DNA of 5,988 nucleotides, taken from the NCBI GenBank assembly GCA_025360895.1, contig JANYBF010000389.1, positions 1 to 5,988 on the forward strand, read 5' to 3'. Shown here one piece after another: positions 1 through 5,955 of the stretch (within the stretch, counting starts at the first letter, position 1; the number at the start of each line of letters is the position of its first letter). The DNA comes from Verrucomicrobiota bacterium (lineage in GTDB: Bacteria; Verrucomicrobiota; Verrucomicrobiia; Limisphaerales; JADLHS01). The notes under the pieces are model-generated. The model did no database searches, was not told where the DNA came from, and saw only the letters and a program-made list of their open reading frames with translations. The position numbers were made by a program, and so were the translations under genes.

Positions 1-3000
1 TCCGAGTTGAGCGAGACCGACCGTTCGCTCTGCACCCGGCCCTTGCTGCTCGCCTACAAATACACCGGCACAAATTACCAGCAAACCGTCCGCGTAACGA
101 GGTTTGAGGAATTGCCGGTACTCGCCGCCGTCGCCGACCGCACCGAACTCATCTCCGTGATCACCGAGGAAGGGCAGATGCTCACGCAGGCGTCCTTCAT
201 GGTGAAGAACAACGAAATGCAGGCGCAACGGTTCACACTGCCGAAGGGTGCTGAGTTGTGGAGCACGTTTGTCAATGGCCAGCCGGCCAAACCGGAGCGC
301 GACGGCGATGACATTCTCGTCAGCCTGCCGCGCGACGCGAACCGGGACCAGGCCTTCGCGGTGGACATCGTTTACAAGCAGTCGGTGGATTTGAAAGCAT
401 CACTGTTCCCACGCCGGCTCGAACTCAAGGCGCCGCTCACCGACGTGCCGAATACGTACGCCGAGTGGGCGCTTTTCGTGCCGATGAACAAACGCCTCAG
501 TGGGTTTGACGGCAACATGACCGTGGCCAGCGGAACGACTTACGGCCTGCGCGATGCATGGGAGGAATGTCTGCAATTCTACTGGGGCCTGATCGAGCGC
601 AATGTTGGGGTCATCATTCTCTGCCTCGTGGTGGGGGTGCTCGCGGCGCTGATCATCGCCGCGGCACGGCGTGGGATGAAACGAGCCATCGAGATTGTCG
701 TGGTGCTCACCATCATCGCCCTGCTGGGCGCGATGTTATTGCCCGCGCTGAGCAAGGCGAAGTCGAAAGCGCAACGCATTAGTGCCATGAACAACCTAAA
801 GCAAGTCGGCCTGGCCGCACGCATCTGGTCAGGTGACAACAGCGACCGCATGCCGGCGAGTTTCGAGGACATGAAGGCCGAACTCAGCACGGACAAGATT
901 ACATTTGATCCCAACACGGGGCAGCGGTTCGTCTGGGTGGGCGCCGGCAAAGACGCGAGCGACCCCAGTGCAATCCTCGCCTATTCGCCGAGCGACCAAA
1001 ACGGTCGCGCCGTGCTGCTCGCGGATGGCAGCGTGCAACAGGTCAACAGCGAGAAGTTTTCGGAAATGTTGGTGCGCGATGAGGCGAACCAACGGCAGCG
1101 GCAGACGCAGGATAGACCGGCACCCATGGCGCGATATGGTTTGGCGCGTGGTGGTGGAGGTGGTGGAGGTGGTGGAGGTGGTGGCGCGATGGCTACGAAC
1201 GGCCTCGCCATAACCATTGAGCCCACGACCGGCTTACCAGTCGCCAGCCCGGCGCCAGCGATGATTGATCCTACTACGGGATTGGCGGTTGGCGGCCCGG
1301 CAGCATTGCCCCGGGATGGTATGCCAGCCAAAGCCACCGCCGCGGGAGTACGGCCCATTCGCATTGATGTGCCGCGCAGTGGACACCAGTTCAATTTCAC
1401 CAAGGTCCTCAACGTCAAACGAGAACCGCTCAGCATCAAGGCCTCGGTCATGCCGTTGAAAACCTGGCGCGGCCTCCAGATGTTGTTGCAGGTGGTCATG
1501 TTTGTGGTCGGTCTGGCGATGTTCTGGCGATTCTGGCGCGCACCGCAACGGAGCGCCTTCTGGCTCGCGGTGGCGGGCCTGCTCGTGATCAGCGGGGTCG
1601 TCAGCCTGTTCGCGATGTGGCGCGTAATCGGGATCGCGTTCATTGCGCTCGTGCCAATGTTGTTGTTCCTGGCCCTGGGTTACGGCGGCTGGTGGTTCCG
1701 CCAGCGCCGACAGCACGCGGACCCGACCGAACCGCCGATGATGGATGGCTCGGACTCCTCCACGATCGCGACCCTGCTCATTTTGGCAGGCATGCTTGCG
1801 ACCGGTCTGTCGGCACGCGCGCAGGACAACGCGGCTTTGACCAACAGCGTTTCGCTTGTCAGCGCCAGTTACACCGGCCGTGTGCAGGACAAGATCGCCC
1901 AGTTCGATGCGACGTTCGTCGTTTCGTCCGCCGCGACAAATCAAACCCTGCCGCTGTTCAGTGATGACATCGCGGTGCAAGCGTTCACCACCACCGGTGG
2001 TGCGAAGCTGGTGCGCGAGGGGCGGACGGTTTCCGTATTTCTGCCCGCGCGCGGCCCGGCCACGTTGCAGATGAAATTGCTGGGCAAACTCGGCGGCGAC
2101 GTCACCAAACGTTCGCTGGCCTTTACCATTCCGCCCGCGTTGAGCAGCCAGGTGAACGTGACGATTGATGAAGCCGAGGCCGATGTGGAGTTCCCGACGG
2201 CAGTCAGCTTCCGTCGCTCAACGGGCAACGGTCAGACGAGTGTGTCCGCCATCCTCGGGGCGGCGGACCGGTTCGACCTGACGTGGACGCCCCGCGTGAA
2301 GCGCGCCGCCGAGATCGCGGCCACCGTCTTTTGCCAGAACACCACGCTGGCCCGGTTCAGCGGCGGGGTCACGAAGCTCCGCACGATCCTGGATTACCAG
2401 GTGACGCAGGGTGAGTTGAAGCAACTCCGTGTGCGGCTGCCGGCCGGTCAGCGCTTGCTACGCGTGGAAGGCGCGAGCCTACGGACTTGGGAACTCAAGC
2501 CCGATGCGGCCGGCGAAATCCTCACCGTGGACCTGCTCAAGGGCGTCTCGCCGGCCTACAAGCTGACGCTGGAAACGGAGCGAATGCTTGATCCATTGCC
2601 CGCAACCGTCGGCGTCGAAATCCCGCACGCGTTGGACGTGAAACGCGAGACTGGGCTGGTGGCGTTGGCGGGCGGAGAGGAACTGGCACTCACGGTCGAA
2701 CGCTCCGCCGATTTGCAGCGCGTGGACGGGGAGGAATTCGCCCAGGCCGCGGGAATCGCAAGGGAAAGTCTGCTCAGCGCGTTTCGTTTTCTCAAAGCGG
2801 ACTTTGAGTTCGCCGTGCGCGTCGAAGCGGTCCAACCGCAGATCGAAGCTACGATCCGCAACGATTTCCGCGTCGGCCTGGAGCAGTTGTCGCTGGTGGT
2901 ACAAATGAACTACACGGTGAAGAAGGCCGGCGTGTTCGCACTGCGCCTCGCGTTGCCCGACGGCTGGCGGCTGGATTCCGTGAGCGGTACCAACTTGCAA

Positions 3001-4938
3001 CAATGGGCGGAGCGCGGCAATGCCGGGGCGCGCGTCCTCGAAGTTTCGCTGAAAGAACGCACGTTAGGCACGGGCCAGTTGCAGGTTGTGCTTTCGCAGA
3101 ACTGGAAGGACGTGCCGCTCACATTGAGCCTCGCGGGAGTTTCGCCCTTGGGCACGCAAAAGCTTTCGGGTTACGTCACCGTCACTTCCGAAATCGGCAT
3201 CGGCGTAAAGACGGTTTCGTTCGACAGGCTGGTCGAAGTTCCCTATGCGAGCGTCCCGGGGGCCACGGGTTCAACGCACCAGGGCAGTGCGCTGGCGTTC
3301 AAACTCATCGCCACGGATGCGGCGGCCGCGGGTTGGAAGTTGTCCGTCGCCACCGAAAGCGTCGAGGCGTGGGTGCGCGCCGAGGTATTCAACACTTTCA
3401 CTTTTACCGAAACCCTGGTGAGCGCACGGGCGCTGGTAAAATACGACATCGCCAATGCGCCGGTGAAGGAGTTTCGAGTGCGCGTGCCGGCGGGCGCGAT
3501 GAATGTCGAACTCAGCGGGGTCAACATCCGCCGCCGCGACCAGCAGACCAACGATTGGCGAGTGGAATTGCAGAACAAGGTGCGTGGGGACTACGTGTTG
3601 ACCGTCACCTGGGAGTGGCCAAAGGATTCCCGGACGAACCTCGTGGCCCTCGTGGGCGTCGAAGCGCTGGGCGTGGAGCGCGAGGCGGGTTCGCTGGTGC
3701 TCGTGGCCAAACCGCCGTTGCAAGTGACGGAAAAGAGCGCGGGCGAGTTGCTCAACAAGATTGACGTGGGCGAACTGCCGGCGTGGGCTGGTCGCGCGCC
3801 GGAATCCGCCGTGCTCGCGTATCGTTATGTGCGGGCGGGCTACCGGCTGCTCGTCGAGGCGCGGCGGTACGCGGAGGCGGAGGTGTTGCAGGCGCTCGTG
3901 GACAGCGCGCGGTTCACGTCGGTGGTCGCGGATGACGGCCAGATGATGACCGAGGCGAGCCTCAGCGTGCGCAACAACGGCCGGCAGCATCTCGAAATCG
4001 AGCTACCCAAAGGCACAACGGTCTGGAGCGCATTCGTGGCGGGCGCACCGGTGCGCCCAAGCAAGCGCGGCGACCGGTTGCTGTTGCCGCTCGAACGCAC
4101 CGCGGCCAGCGACGCGCCAATCACGGTCGAGTTGACCTACGTGGGCGAGAACAAGTTCCCGCGCCGGAACGGCGACGTGGTACTGGTGTCGCCCATGTTT
4201 GATGTGCCGCTCAAGAACGCACGCTGGGATTTATTCCTGCCGCCGGATTACGATTACCGCGATTTTGCAGGCAGCATGACGCGTACGGCGGACGTGGGTG
4301 CGCCCGTGGTGCAGGACTTCAGTCGCAGCCTGTATTCCGAGGCGGAAACTTCCAAGGTCACGGAGAAGCAAAAGGCGATGTTGGAAGAATTATCCACCGT
4401 GAAGCAGCAACTGGCGGAAGGGAAAACACGTGAGGCGGTGGGGAACTACAACCGGGCCAAAAGCCCGGGTGGGAATAAGGGGTCGTTCGCCAATGCCGAT
4501 GAAGTCGAGCAGTTGGGCAAGGAGGTCCGGCGGATCCAAGGCAGCAATCTAATCCAGGCGCAGAACGCATGGTACTTTGAAAACAACGCCCGGTTGAACA
4601 ATGGGACGGTGGACTTGGGGTTGAATGAGCCGACGCAGCAGCGAGTAGCCCAGACCGAGGGCGACGCGGACGTGGCCGGTAAGCAATGGGAGAAACTCGA
4701 AGCGGCGCAGCAACTCGCCGTGACGAAAGTCACGCCGCTGCATGTGAACCTGCCGGCGCGCGGGGTGCGCTACTCGTTCACGCAGGTGTTGCAAACCGAG
4801 ATCAACAAACCGATGACGATCGGGTTGTTCGCGGAGAACACCAAGACGCCAAGCTGGCTGGGCCGGCTTGCAGTGGGGGCGACGGTGTTTGGGCTGCTAT
4901 GGGTGATGATGAGTGTCGTGGCTCGACGGCGTGATTGA
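1..4938 (+). CDS. Large multi-pass envelope protein with duplicated beta-rich units and an internal pseudopilin-like module (5'-truncated)
   Basis: The frame is open from the first base to TGA at 4936-4938. No true start is visible: the TTG at 7 is only the first permissible codon, and its residue is numbered 1 here. Domain order: beta-rich module 15-172; TM 200-220; pseudopilin-like module 224-350; poly-Gly 382-393; LP-x-x-G/FT-x-VL segment 448-480; TMs near 489-507, 518-538 and 542-563; signal-peptide-like segment 578-605; beta-rich region 606-1260; second copy of the beta module 1270-1425; charged helical linker 1440-1570; second LP-x-x-G/FT-x-VL segment from 1575; C-terminal TM 1621-1639 ending ARRRD. 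Cytoplasmic loops (RRGMKR, RFWRAPQR, RQRRQ, RRR) follow the positive-inside rule, which places the large domains outside the cytoplasmic membrane. No catalytic motif is visible. Function unknown; a structural or surface role is inference. It could instead be two in-frame cistrons split near 1738. Confidence 0.9.
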   Translation, partial: SELSETDRSLCTRPLLLAYKYTGTNYQQTVRVTRFEELPVLAAVADRTELISVITEEGQMLTQASFMVKNNEMQAQRFTLPKGAELWSTFVNGQPAKPERDGDDILVSLPRDANRDQAFAVDIVYKQSVDLKASLFPRRLELKAPLTDVPNTYAEWALFVPMNKRLSGFDGNMTVASGTTYGLRDAWEECLQFYWGLIERNVGVIILCLVVGVLAALIIAAARRGMKRAIEIVVVLTIIALLGAMLLPALSKAKSKAQRISAMNNLKQVGLAARIWSGDNSDRMPASFEDMKAELSTDKITFDPNTGQRFVWVGAGKDASDPSAILAYSPSDQNGRAVLLADGSVQQVNSEKFSEMLVRDEANQRQRQTQDRPAPMARYGLARGGGGGGGGGGGGAMATNGLAITIEPTTGLPVASPAPAMIDPTTGLAVGGPAALPRDGMPAKATAAGVRPIRIDVPRSGHQFNFTKVLNVKREPLSIKASVMPLKTWRGLQMLLQVVMFVVGLAMFWRFWRAPQRSAFWLAVAGLLVISGVVSLFAMWRVIGIAFIALVPMLLFLALGYGGWWFRQRRQHADPTEPPMMDGSDSSTIATLLILAGMLATGLSARAQDNAALTNSVSLVSASYTGRVQDKIAQFDATFVVSSAATNQTLPLFSDDIAVQAFTTTGGAKLVREGRTVSVFLPARGPATLQMKLLGKLGGDVTKRSLAFTIPPALSSQVNVTIDEAEADVEFPTAVSFRRSTGNGQTSVSAILGAADRFDLTWTPRVKRAAEIAATVFCQNTTLARFSGGVTKLRTILDYQVTQGELKQLRVRLPAGQRLLRVEGASLRTWELKPDAAGEILTVDLLKGVSPAYKLTLETERMLDPLPATVGVEIPHALDVKRETGLVALAGGEELALTVERSADLQRVDGEEFAQAAGIARESLLSAFRFLKADFEFAVRVEAVQPQIEATIRNDFRVGLEQLSLVVQMNYTVKKAGVFALRLALPDGWRLDSVSGTNLQQWAERGNAGARVLEVSLKERTLGTGQLQVVLSQNWKDVPLTLSLAGVSPLGTQKLSGYVTVTSEIGIGVKTVSFDRLVEVPYASVPGATGSTHQGSALAFKLIATDAAAAGWKLSVATESVEAWVRAEVFNTFTFTETLVSARALVKYDIANAPVKEFRVRVPAGAMNVELSGVNIRRRDQQTNDWRVELQNKVRGDYVLTVTWEWPKDSRTNLVALVGVEALGVEREAGSLVLVAKPPLQVTEKSAGELLNKIDVGELPAWAGRAPESAVLAYRYVRAGYRLLVEARRYAEAEVLQALVDSARFTSVVADDGQMMTEASLSVRNNGRQHLEIELPKGTTVWSAFVAGAPVRPSKRGDRLLLPLERTAASDAPITVELTYVGENKFPRRNGDVVLVSPMFDVPLKNARWDLFLPPDYDYRDFAGSMTRTADVGAPVVQDFSRSLYSEAETSKVTEKQKAMLEELSTVKQQLAEGKTREAVGNYNRAKSPGGNKGSFANADEVEQLGKEVRRIQGSNLIQAQNAWYFENNARLNNGTVDLGLNEPTQQRVAQTEGDADVAGKQWEKLEAAQQLAVTKVTPLHVNLPARGVRYSFTQVLQTEINKPMTIGLFAENTKTPSWLGRLAVGATVFGLLWVMMSVVARRRD
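49..522 (+). repeat. Duplicated beta-rich module, copy A
   Basis: Residues 15-172 of the large protein align with residues 1270-1425. Shared landmarks in order are LAY-(K/R)-Y, a (D/E)GQM-x-T-x-AS box, V-x-NN, LPKG followed by WS-x-FV-x-G-x-P, FPRR (residue 134) and F-x-G-x-MT. An ungapped hand alignment of the first 82 positions (15-96 against 1270-1351) gives 35 identities. The pattern is that of alternating beta strands. The two copies have diverged fully at DNA level, so the duplication is old and not a recent tandem repeat. Confidence 0.85.
676..1071 (+). other. Internal pseudopilin-like (type II secretion G-type / H-X9-DG) module
   Basis: Residues 224-355 resemble a whole PVC-type pseudopilin embedded in a larger chain. 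The hydrophobic helix (228-248) ends GAMLLPAL. A K/A-rich amphipathic stretch (SKAKSKAQR) and NNLKQVGLA (262-270) follow, then DPNTGQ (301 onwards) and a closing LLADGSV box (D340, G341) like the DG end of the H-X9-DG domain. Glu229 sits where the invariant Glu5 of pseudopilins would be. The Gly(-1) needed for prepilin peptidase cleavage is replaced by Met224, with Gly223 one residue off. A separate TM (200-220) precedes the module, so it begins from an internal cytoplasmic loop. Processing and assembly into a pilus therefore look unlikely. Identity by motif is fairly secure; role is unknown. Confidence 0.75.
1150..1185 (+). repeat. In-frame 9-bp tandem repeat encoding 12 glycines
   Basis: Four copies of GGTGGTGGA run without interruption, the last ending in C instead of A. 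They encode Gly382-Gly393, just after the pseudopilin-like module. Copy-number change would keep the frame and only alter the length of a flexible linker. The G-rich strand has many GG pairs and could form two-tier G-quadruplexes. Confidence 0.95.
1216..1311 (+). repeat. Two 16-residue PTTGL-type repeats
   Basis: Residues 404-419 and 420-435 are consecutive units with the pattern I-(D/E)-PTTGL-x-V-x-x-PA, 9 of 16 positions identical. Codons for the shared residues differ (for example CCC ACG ACC GGC against CCT ACT ACG GGA), so the similarity is at protein level. The stretch is Pro/Ala/Gly-rich and probably a flexible linker between the poly-Gly tract and the LP-x-x-G/FT-x-VL segment. Confidence 0.6.
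1348..1536 (+). repeat. Duplicated closing segment plus TM helix, copy A
   Basis: Residues 448-510 match residues 1575-1639: V-x-P, then a (V/L)P-x-x-G motif, FT-x-VL, a short strand ending near P-x-x-I, and a transmembrane helix about 40 residues on (489-507 here, 1621-1639 in copy B). In copy B this is the end of the protein. In copy A it probably marks the ancestral C-terminus of unit 1, after which two extra TM helices and unit 2 follow. Confidence 0.75.
1738..1821 (+). other. Internal signal-peptide-like segment and possible alternative start of unit 2
   Basis: Residues 578-605 start with two Met codons (1738 and 1741), continue through a hydrophobic core (ATLLILAGMLATGL) and end SARA before Gln606, a good A-x-A signal peptidase I site. 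Mature-like beta-rich sequence begins straight after. The n-region MMDGSDSST has no Lys or Arg, but RQRRQ lies just upstream in the fused chain and could supply the cytoplasmic charge. No clear Shine-Dalgarno sequence precedes 1738. It is either a relic of a separate secreted ancestor, a re-entry TM with periplasmic cleavage, or a true second cistron start. Confidence 0.55.
3814..4281 (+). repeat. Duplicated beta-rich module, copy B
   Basis: Residues 1270-1425 are the partner of copy A at residues 15-172, with the same ordered landmarks: LAYRY, DGQM-x-TEAS, V-x-NN, LPKG-x-x-WS-x-FV-x-G, FPRR (residue 1384) and F-x-G-x-MT. It is followed by a charged, probably helical linker (about 1451-1570, rich in E, K and Q), where copy A has a TM pair and the pseudopilin-like module. 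Confidence 0.85.
4729..4923 (+). repeat. Duplicated closing segment plus C-terminal TM helix, copy B
   Basis: Residues 1575-1639 carry LPARG, FTQVL and then a hydrophobic helix (AVGATVFGLLWVMMSVV) ahead of the terminal ARRRD, matching copy A at residues 448-510. The helix followed by an Arg cluster is a typical C-terminal stop-transfer anchor with the tail in the cytoplasm. Confidence 0.75.
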
Positions 4939-4945
4939 CGCACTG

Positions 4946-4965
4946 GTGGACGTCGTGATGTCCAC
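4946..4965 (+). terminator. Hairpin just after the large gene, possible weak terminator
   Basis: GTGGACGT pairs with ATGTCCAC around a 4-base CGTG loop: eight pairs with one G-U, starting 8 bases after the stop codon. The downstream bases are GCTCAATAAAAC with no U-tract, so this is not a canonical Rho-independent terminator. It may instead stabilise the 3' end or act with another factor. Confidence 0.35.
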
Positions 4966-5023
4966 GCTCAATAAAACAACCAAACTCGCTTCGAACTATT
5001 TGCGCTGACGTGACTGCCGTAAA

Positions 5024-5059
5024 GTGACGGCGGCGACGGTGAAAGCTTCCGTCGCTCAC
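5024..5059. repeat. Bulged inverted repeat
   Basis: GCGACGG (5033-5039) pairs perfectly with CCGTCGC (5049-5055) across a 9-base loop. An outer GTGA/TCAC (5024-5027 with 5056-5059) adds four pairs across a 5-base bulge. No T-run follows on either side. It may be a bidirectional transcription barrier or a REP-like palindrome; one copy in this window cannot decide. Confidence 0.4.
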
Positions 5060-5142
5060 TCCGAAACTCCGCAGCGATGCGCCAGCGCAAAACCAGGCGC
5101 CGGAAGAAACCAGCCGCTGCCAATTCGGCTGCGTAGCGCTTA

Positions 5143-5263
5143 GAGCCTGTTTGAAAACCCGCCCGGTGGGGGCCACCAGGCCTACAACGATCAACGATAC
5201 TGGCCAATTCCTGAAGGCCGCGTGCCCTCACGCGGCGGCGGGTGAGAGTTTTCAAACAGGCTC
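5143..5263. mobile_element. MITE-like non-autonomous element with 16-bp terminal inverted repeats and TTA duplication
   Basis: The 121-bp element begins GAGCCTGTTTGAAAAC (5143-5158) and ends with its exact reverse complement (5248-5263). TTA stands immediately outside each end (5140-5142 and 5264-5266), as expected for a 3-bp target-site duplication. Some IS5-family groups, such as the IS1031 group with TNA targets, make duplications of this kind, so a trans-acting IS5-like transposase is a reasonable guess. The interior has no coding potential. It holds a perfect 8-bp stem GCCGCGTG/CACGCGGC (5217-5224 with 5229-5236, loop CCCT) and a smaller GGTGG/CCACC hairpin (5165-5177). The exact ends and matching flanks suggest a fairly recent insertion. 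No other copy lies in this window. Confidence 0.8.
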
Positions 5264-5335
5264 TTACGGATGGCCTCGTGCAATGCCTGGGAGCGCGCCA
5301 GATACTCCTTGCTCCGGCAAAGTCTGGACTCCCCG

Positions 5336-5488
5336 TCAGCTACAATGCTTGGATTCATGATGTGATGCGAAGCGATCTAACCAAGGACTGATCACGTGGT
5401 AGGTGGCCCCGTGCGTTTCATGAATTCGAATCTGCGCCGGGCAAGCGGGCTTGTCCAGCAAGCCTTCGACAACTTCATCAAATTCCAA
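5336..5488 (-). CDS. Doubtful small ORF overlapping the end of the DUF2442 gene
   Basis: Fifty codons run from a TTG at 5488-5486 to TGA at 5338-5336, overlapping the last 11 bases of the DUF2442-type gene in another frame. The product (starting EFDEVVEGLLDKP and including HETHGATYHVISPWLDRF) looks more protein-like than most chance frames, with acidic and aromatic residues spread evenly. Its part upstream of the TTG in the same frame is clearly a shadow of DUF2442. I do not recognise a family. It could be a third small gene of the cassette, the remnant of a larger gene, or chance. Confidence 0.25.
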   Translation of the reverse strand: MEFDEVVEGLLDKPACPAQIRIHETHGATYHVISPWLDRFASHHESKHCS

Positions 5489-5747
5489 CCTTGGCCAGCA
5501 GTGGAAACTTTTCAGGATGCGTGATGCGTTCCAAGTCCAGGTCCACATCCAGCGCCGGCCAGTAAAGATGTTCGCCGTGGTGCAGTTCGACTTGGAATAA
5601 TTGCGCAAGCGTCGCCGAGCGAAACCATGGAAAGTCATCGAAGCCAAGAAAATACTCCCGGCCCGCCACCATCAGCCAGAAGCCGTGGGCGGATATATTC
5701 AGGATTTCAGGCGCGGAAGTGTCGCTGCCAATGTTCGCGGATTTCAT
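5478..5747 (-). CDS. DUF2442-type small protein
   Basis: An 89-residue protein whose body matches the DUF2442 pattern as I know it: SAHGFWL (19-25), GREYFL (29-34), DDFPWFR (37-43), an AT-x-x-QL turn (45-50), HLYWP-x-LDVDL (60-70) and a closing HPEKFPL (77-83). Length is normal for this single-domain family. The ATG at 5747-5745 lies inside the upstream DUF4160 gene, giving a 41-base overlap. GGGGAA stands 8-13 bases before it as a possible weak ribosome-binding site. The first 12 residues are not conserved-looking, so the true start could be slightly later. Cytosolic by composition, with no signal peptide or TM. Molecular function is unknown; the constant pairing with DUF4160 suggests the two act together. 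Confidence 0.85.
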   Translation of the reverse strand: MKSANIGSDTSAPEILNISAHGFWLMVAGREYFLGFDDFPWFRSATLAQLFQVELHHGEHLYWPALDVDLDLERITHPEKFPLLAKVGI

Positions 5748-5946
5748 TTTGTCGTTCCCCGACGATACACTGCAATTCGTTCAGTTCCGTCGCTCCGAGT
5801 CCCTGGTTGACGGCCAGTTCAATTCTTGGTTCGAGCCAGAATTTTGCCTCGCCGTCCGGCGAAATTACAGGCACATGCAAGTGCGGTTCTTCCCGGGAGA
5901 AGAAGTAAAACCGGTAGTTGCGATACCGGAAAATCGTCGGACTCAC
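5707..5946 (-). CDS. DUF4160-type small protein
   Basis: A 79-residue protein with the order usual for DUF4160: SPTIFRY (2-8), YRFYFFSREEP (11-21), an H-x-HV motif (22-25), GEAKFWLEP (32-40), IELA then an ATELNELQ helix (52-59), and a terminal EIREHW-x-RHF. The family's typical length is about 75-95, so it looks complete. The start is GTG at 5946-5944: an in-frame TAA lies only three codons upstream, and SPTIFR is the normal N-terminus. AAGG sits immediately before the GTG, too close to be a good Shine-Dalgarno site, so translation may be coupled to whatever ends at 5956. The gene overlaps DUF2442 downstream, an operon-like arrangement. Function is not established. Pairs of this sort are sometimes suspected to be toxin-antitoxin-like, but nothing here proves it. 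Confidence 0.88.
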   Translation of the reverse strand: MSPTIFRYRNYRFYFFSREEPHLHVPVISPDGEAKFWLEPRIELAVNQGLGATELNELQCIVGERQNEIREHWQRHFRA

Positions 5947-5955
5947 CTTGGAACG

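Larger units (their letters stand above)
4939..5335. other. Intergenic region between convergent genes
   Basis: No credible gene is seen on either strand. Open frames here have random-looking composition and cross the MITE ends. The stretch holds the hairpin after the large gene, a second bulged hairpin (5024-5059), a MITE-like element (5143-5263) and a weak hairpin-capable segment (5298-5327). I see no convincing promoter, which fits a region between the 3' ends of convergent genes. Confidence 0.6.

Noticed and set aside
981..1643. 220-codon minus-strand frame with a poly-Pro run
   Set aside because: The poly-Pro is simply the antisense of the poly-Gly repeat. The frame is antisense to well-supported coding sequence and has no domain-like pattern.
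3003..3764. 253-codon forward frame overlapping the large gene
   Set aside because: It lies wholly inside the large gene in another frame, with Arg/Gly/Ala-rich low-complexity composition typical of GC-rich shadow frames and no recognisable domain.
3271..3990. 239-codon minus-strand frame
   Set aside because: It is antisense to the duplicated beta-rich region, His/Arg-rich, and its length is expected from lack of stops in GC-rich DNA.
4968..5255. 95-codon minus-strand frame in the intergenic region
   Set aside because: It runs through one end of the MITE and both arms of a hairpin, has Arg/Ser-rich composition and matches no family I know.
5298..5327. CCAGA...TCTGG hairpin with inner TTGC/GCAA, beyond the end of the minus-strand small ORF
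   Set aside because: The pairing is short and interrupted, and no T-run follows on the minus strand, so it is not callable as a terminator.
5151..5360. 69-codon forward frame starting in the MITE
   Set aside because: It begins in one terminal repeat and exits through the other, so the element rather than a gene explains the sequence.
5394..5480. 28-codon minus-strand frame whose ATG overlaps the DUF2442 stop (TGATG)
   Set aside because: The stop-start overlap is attractive, but the peptide is very short, basic and featureless, and the competing frame in the same stretch looks more protein-like.
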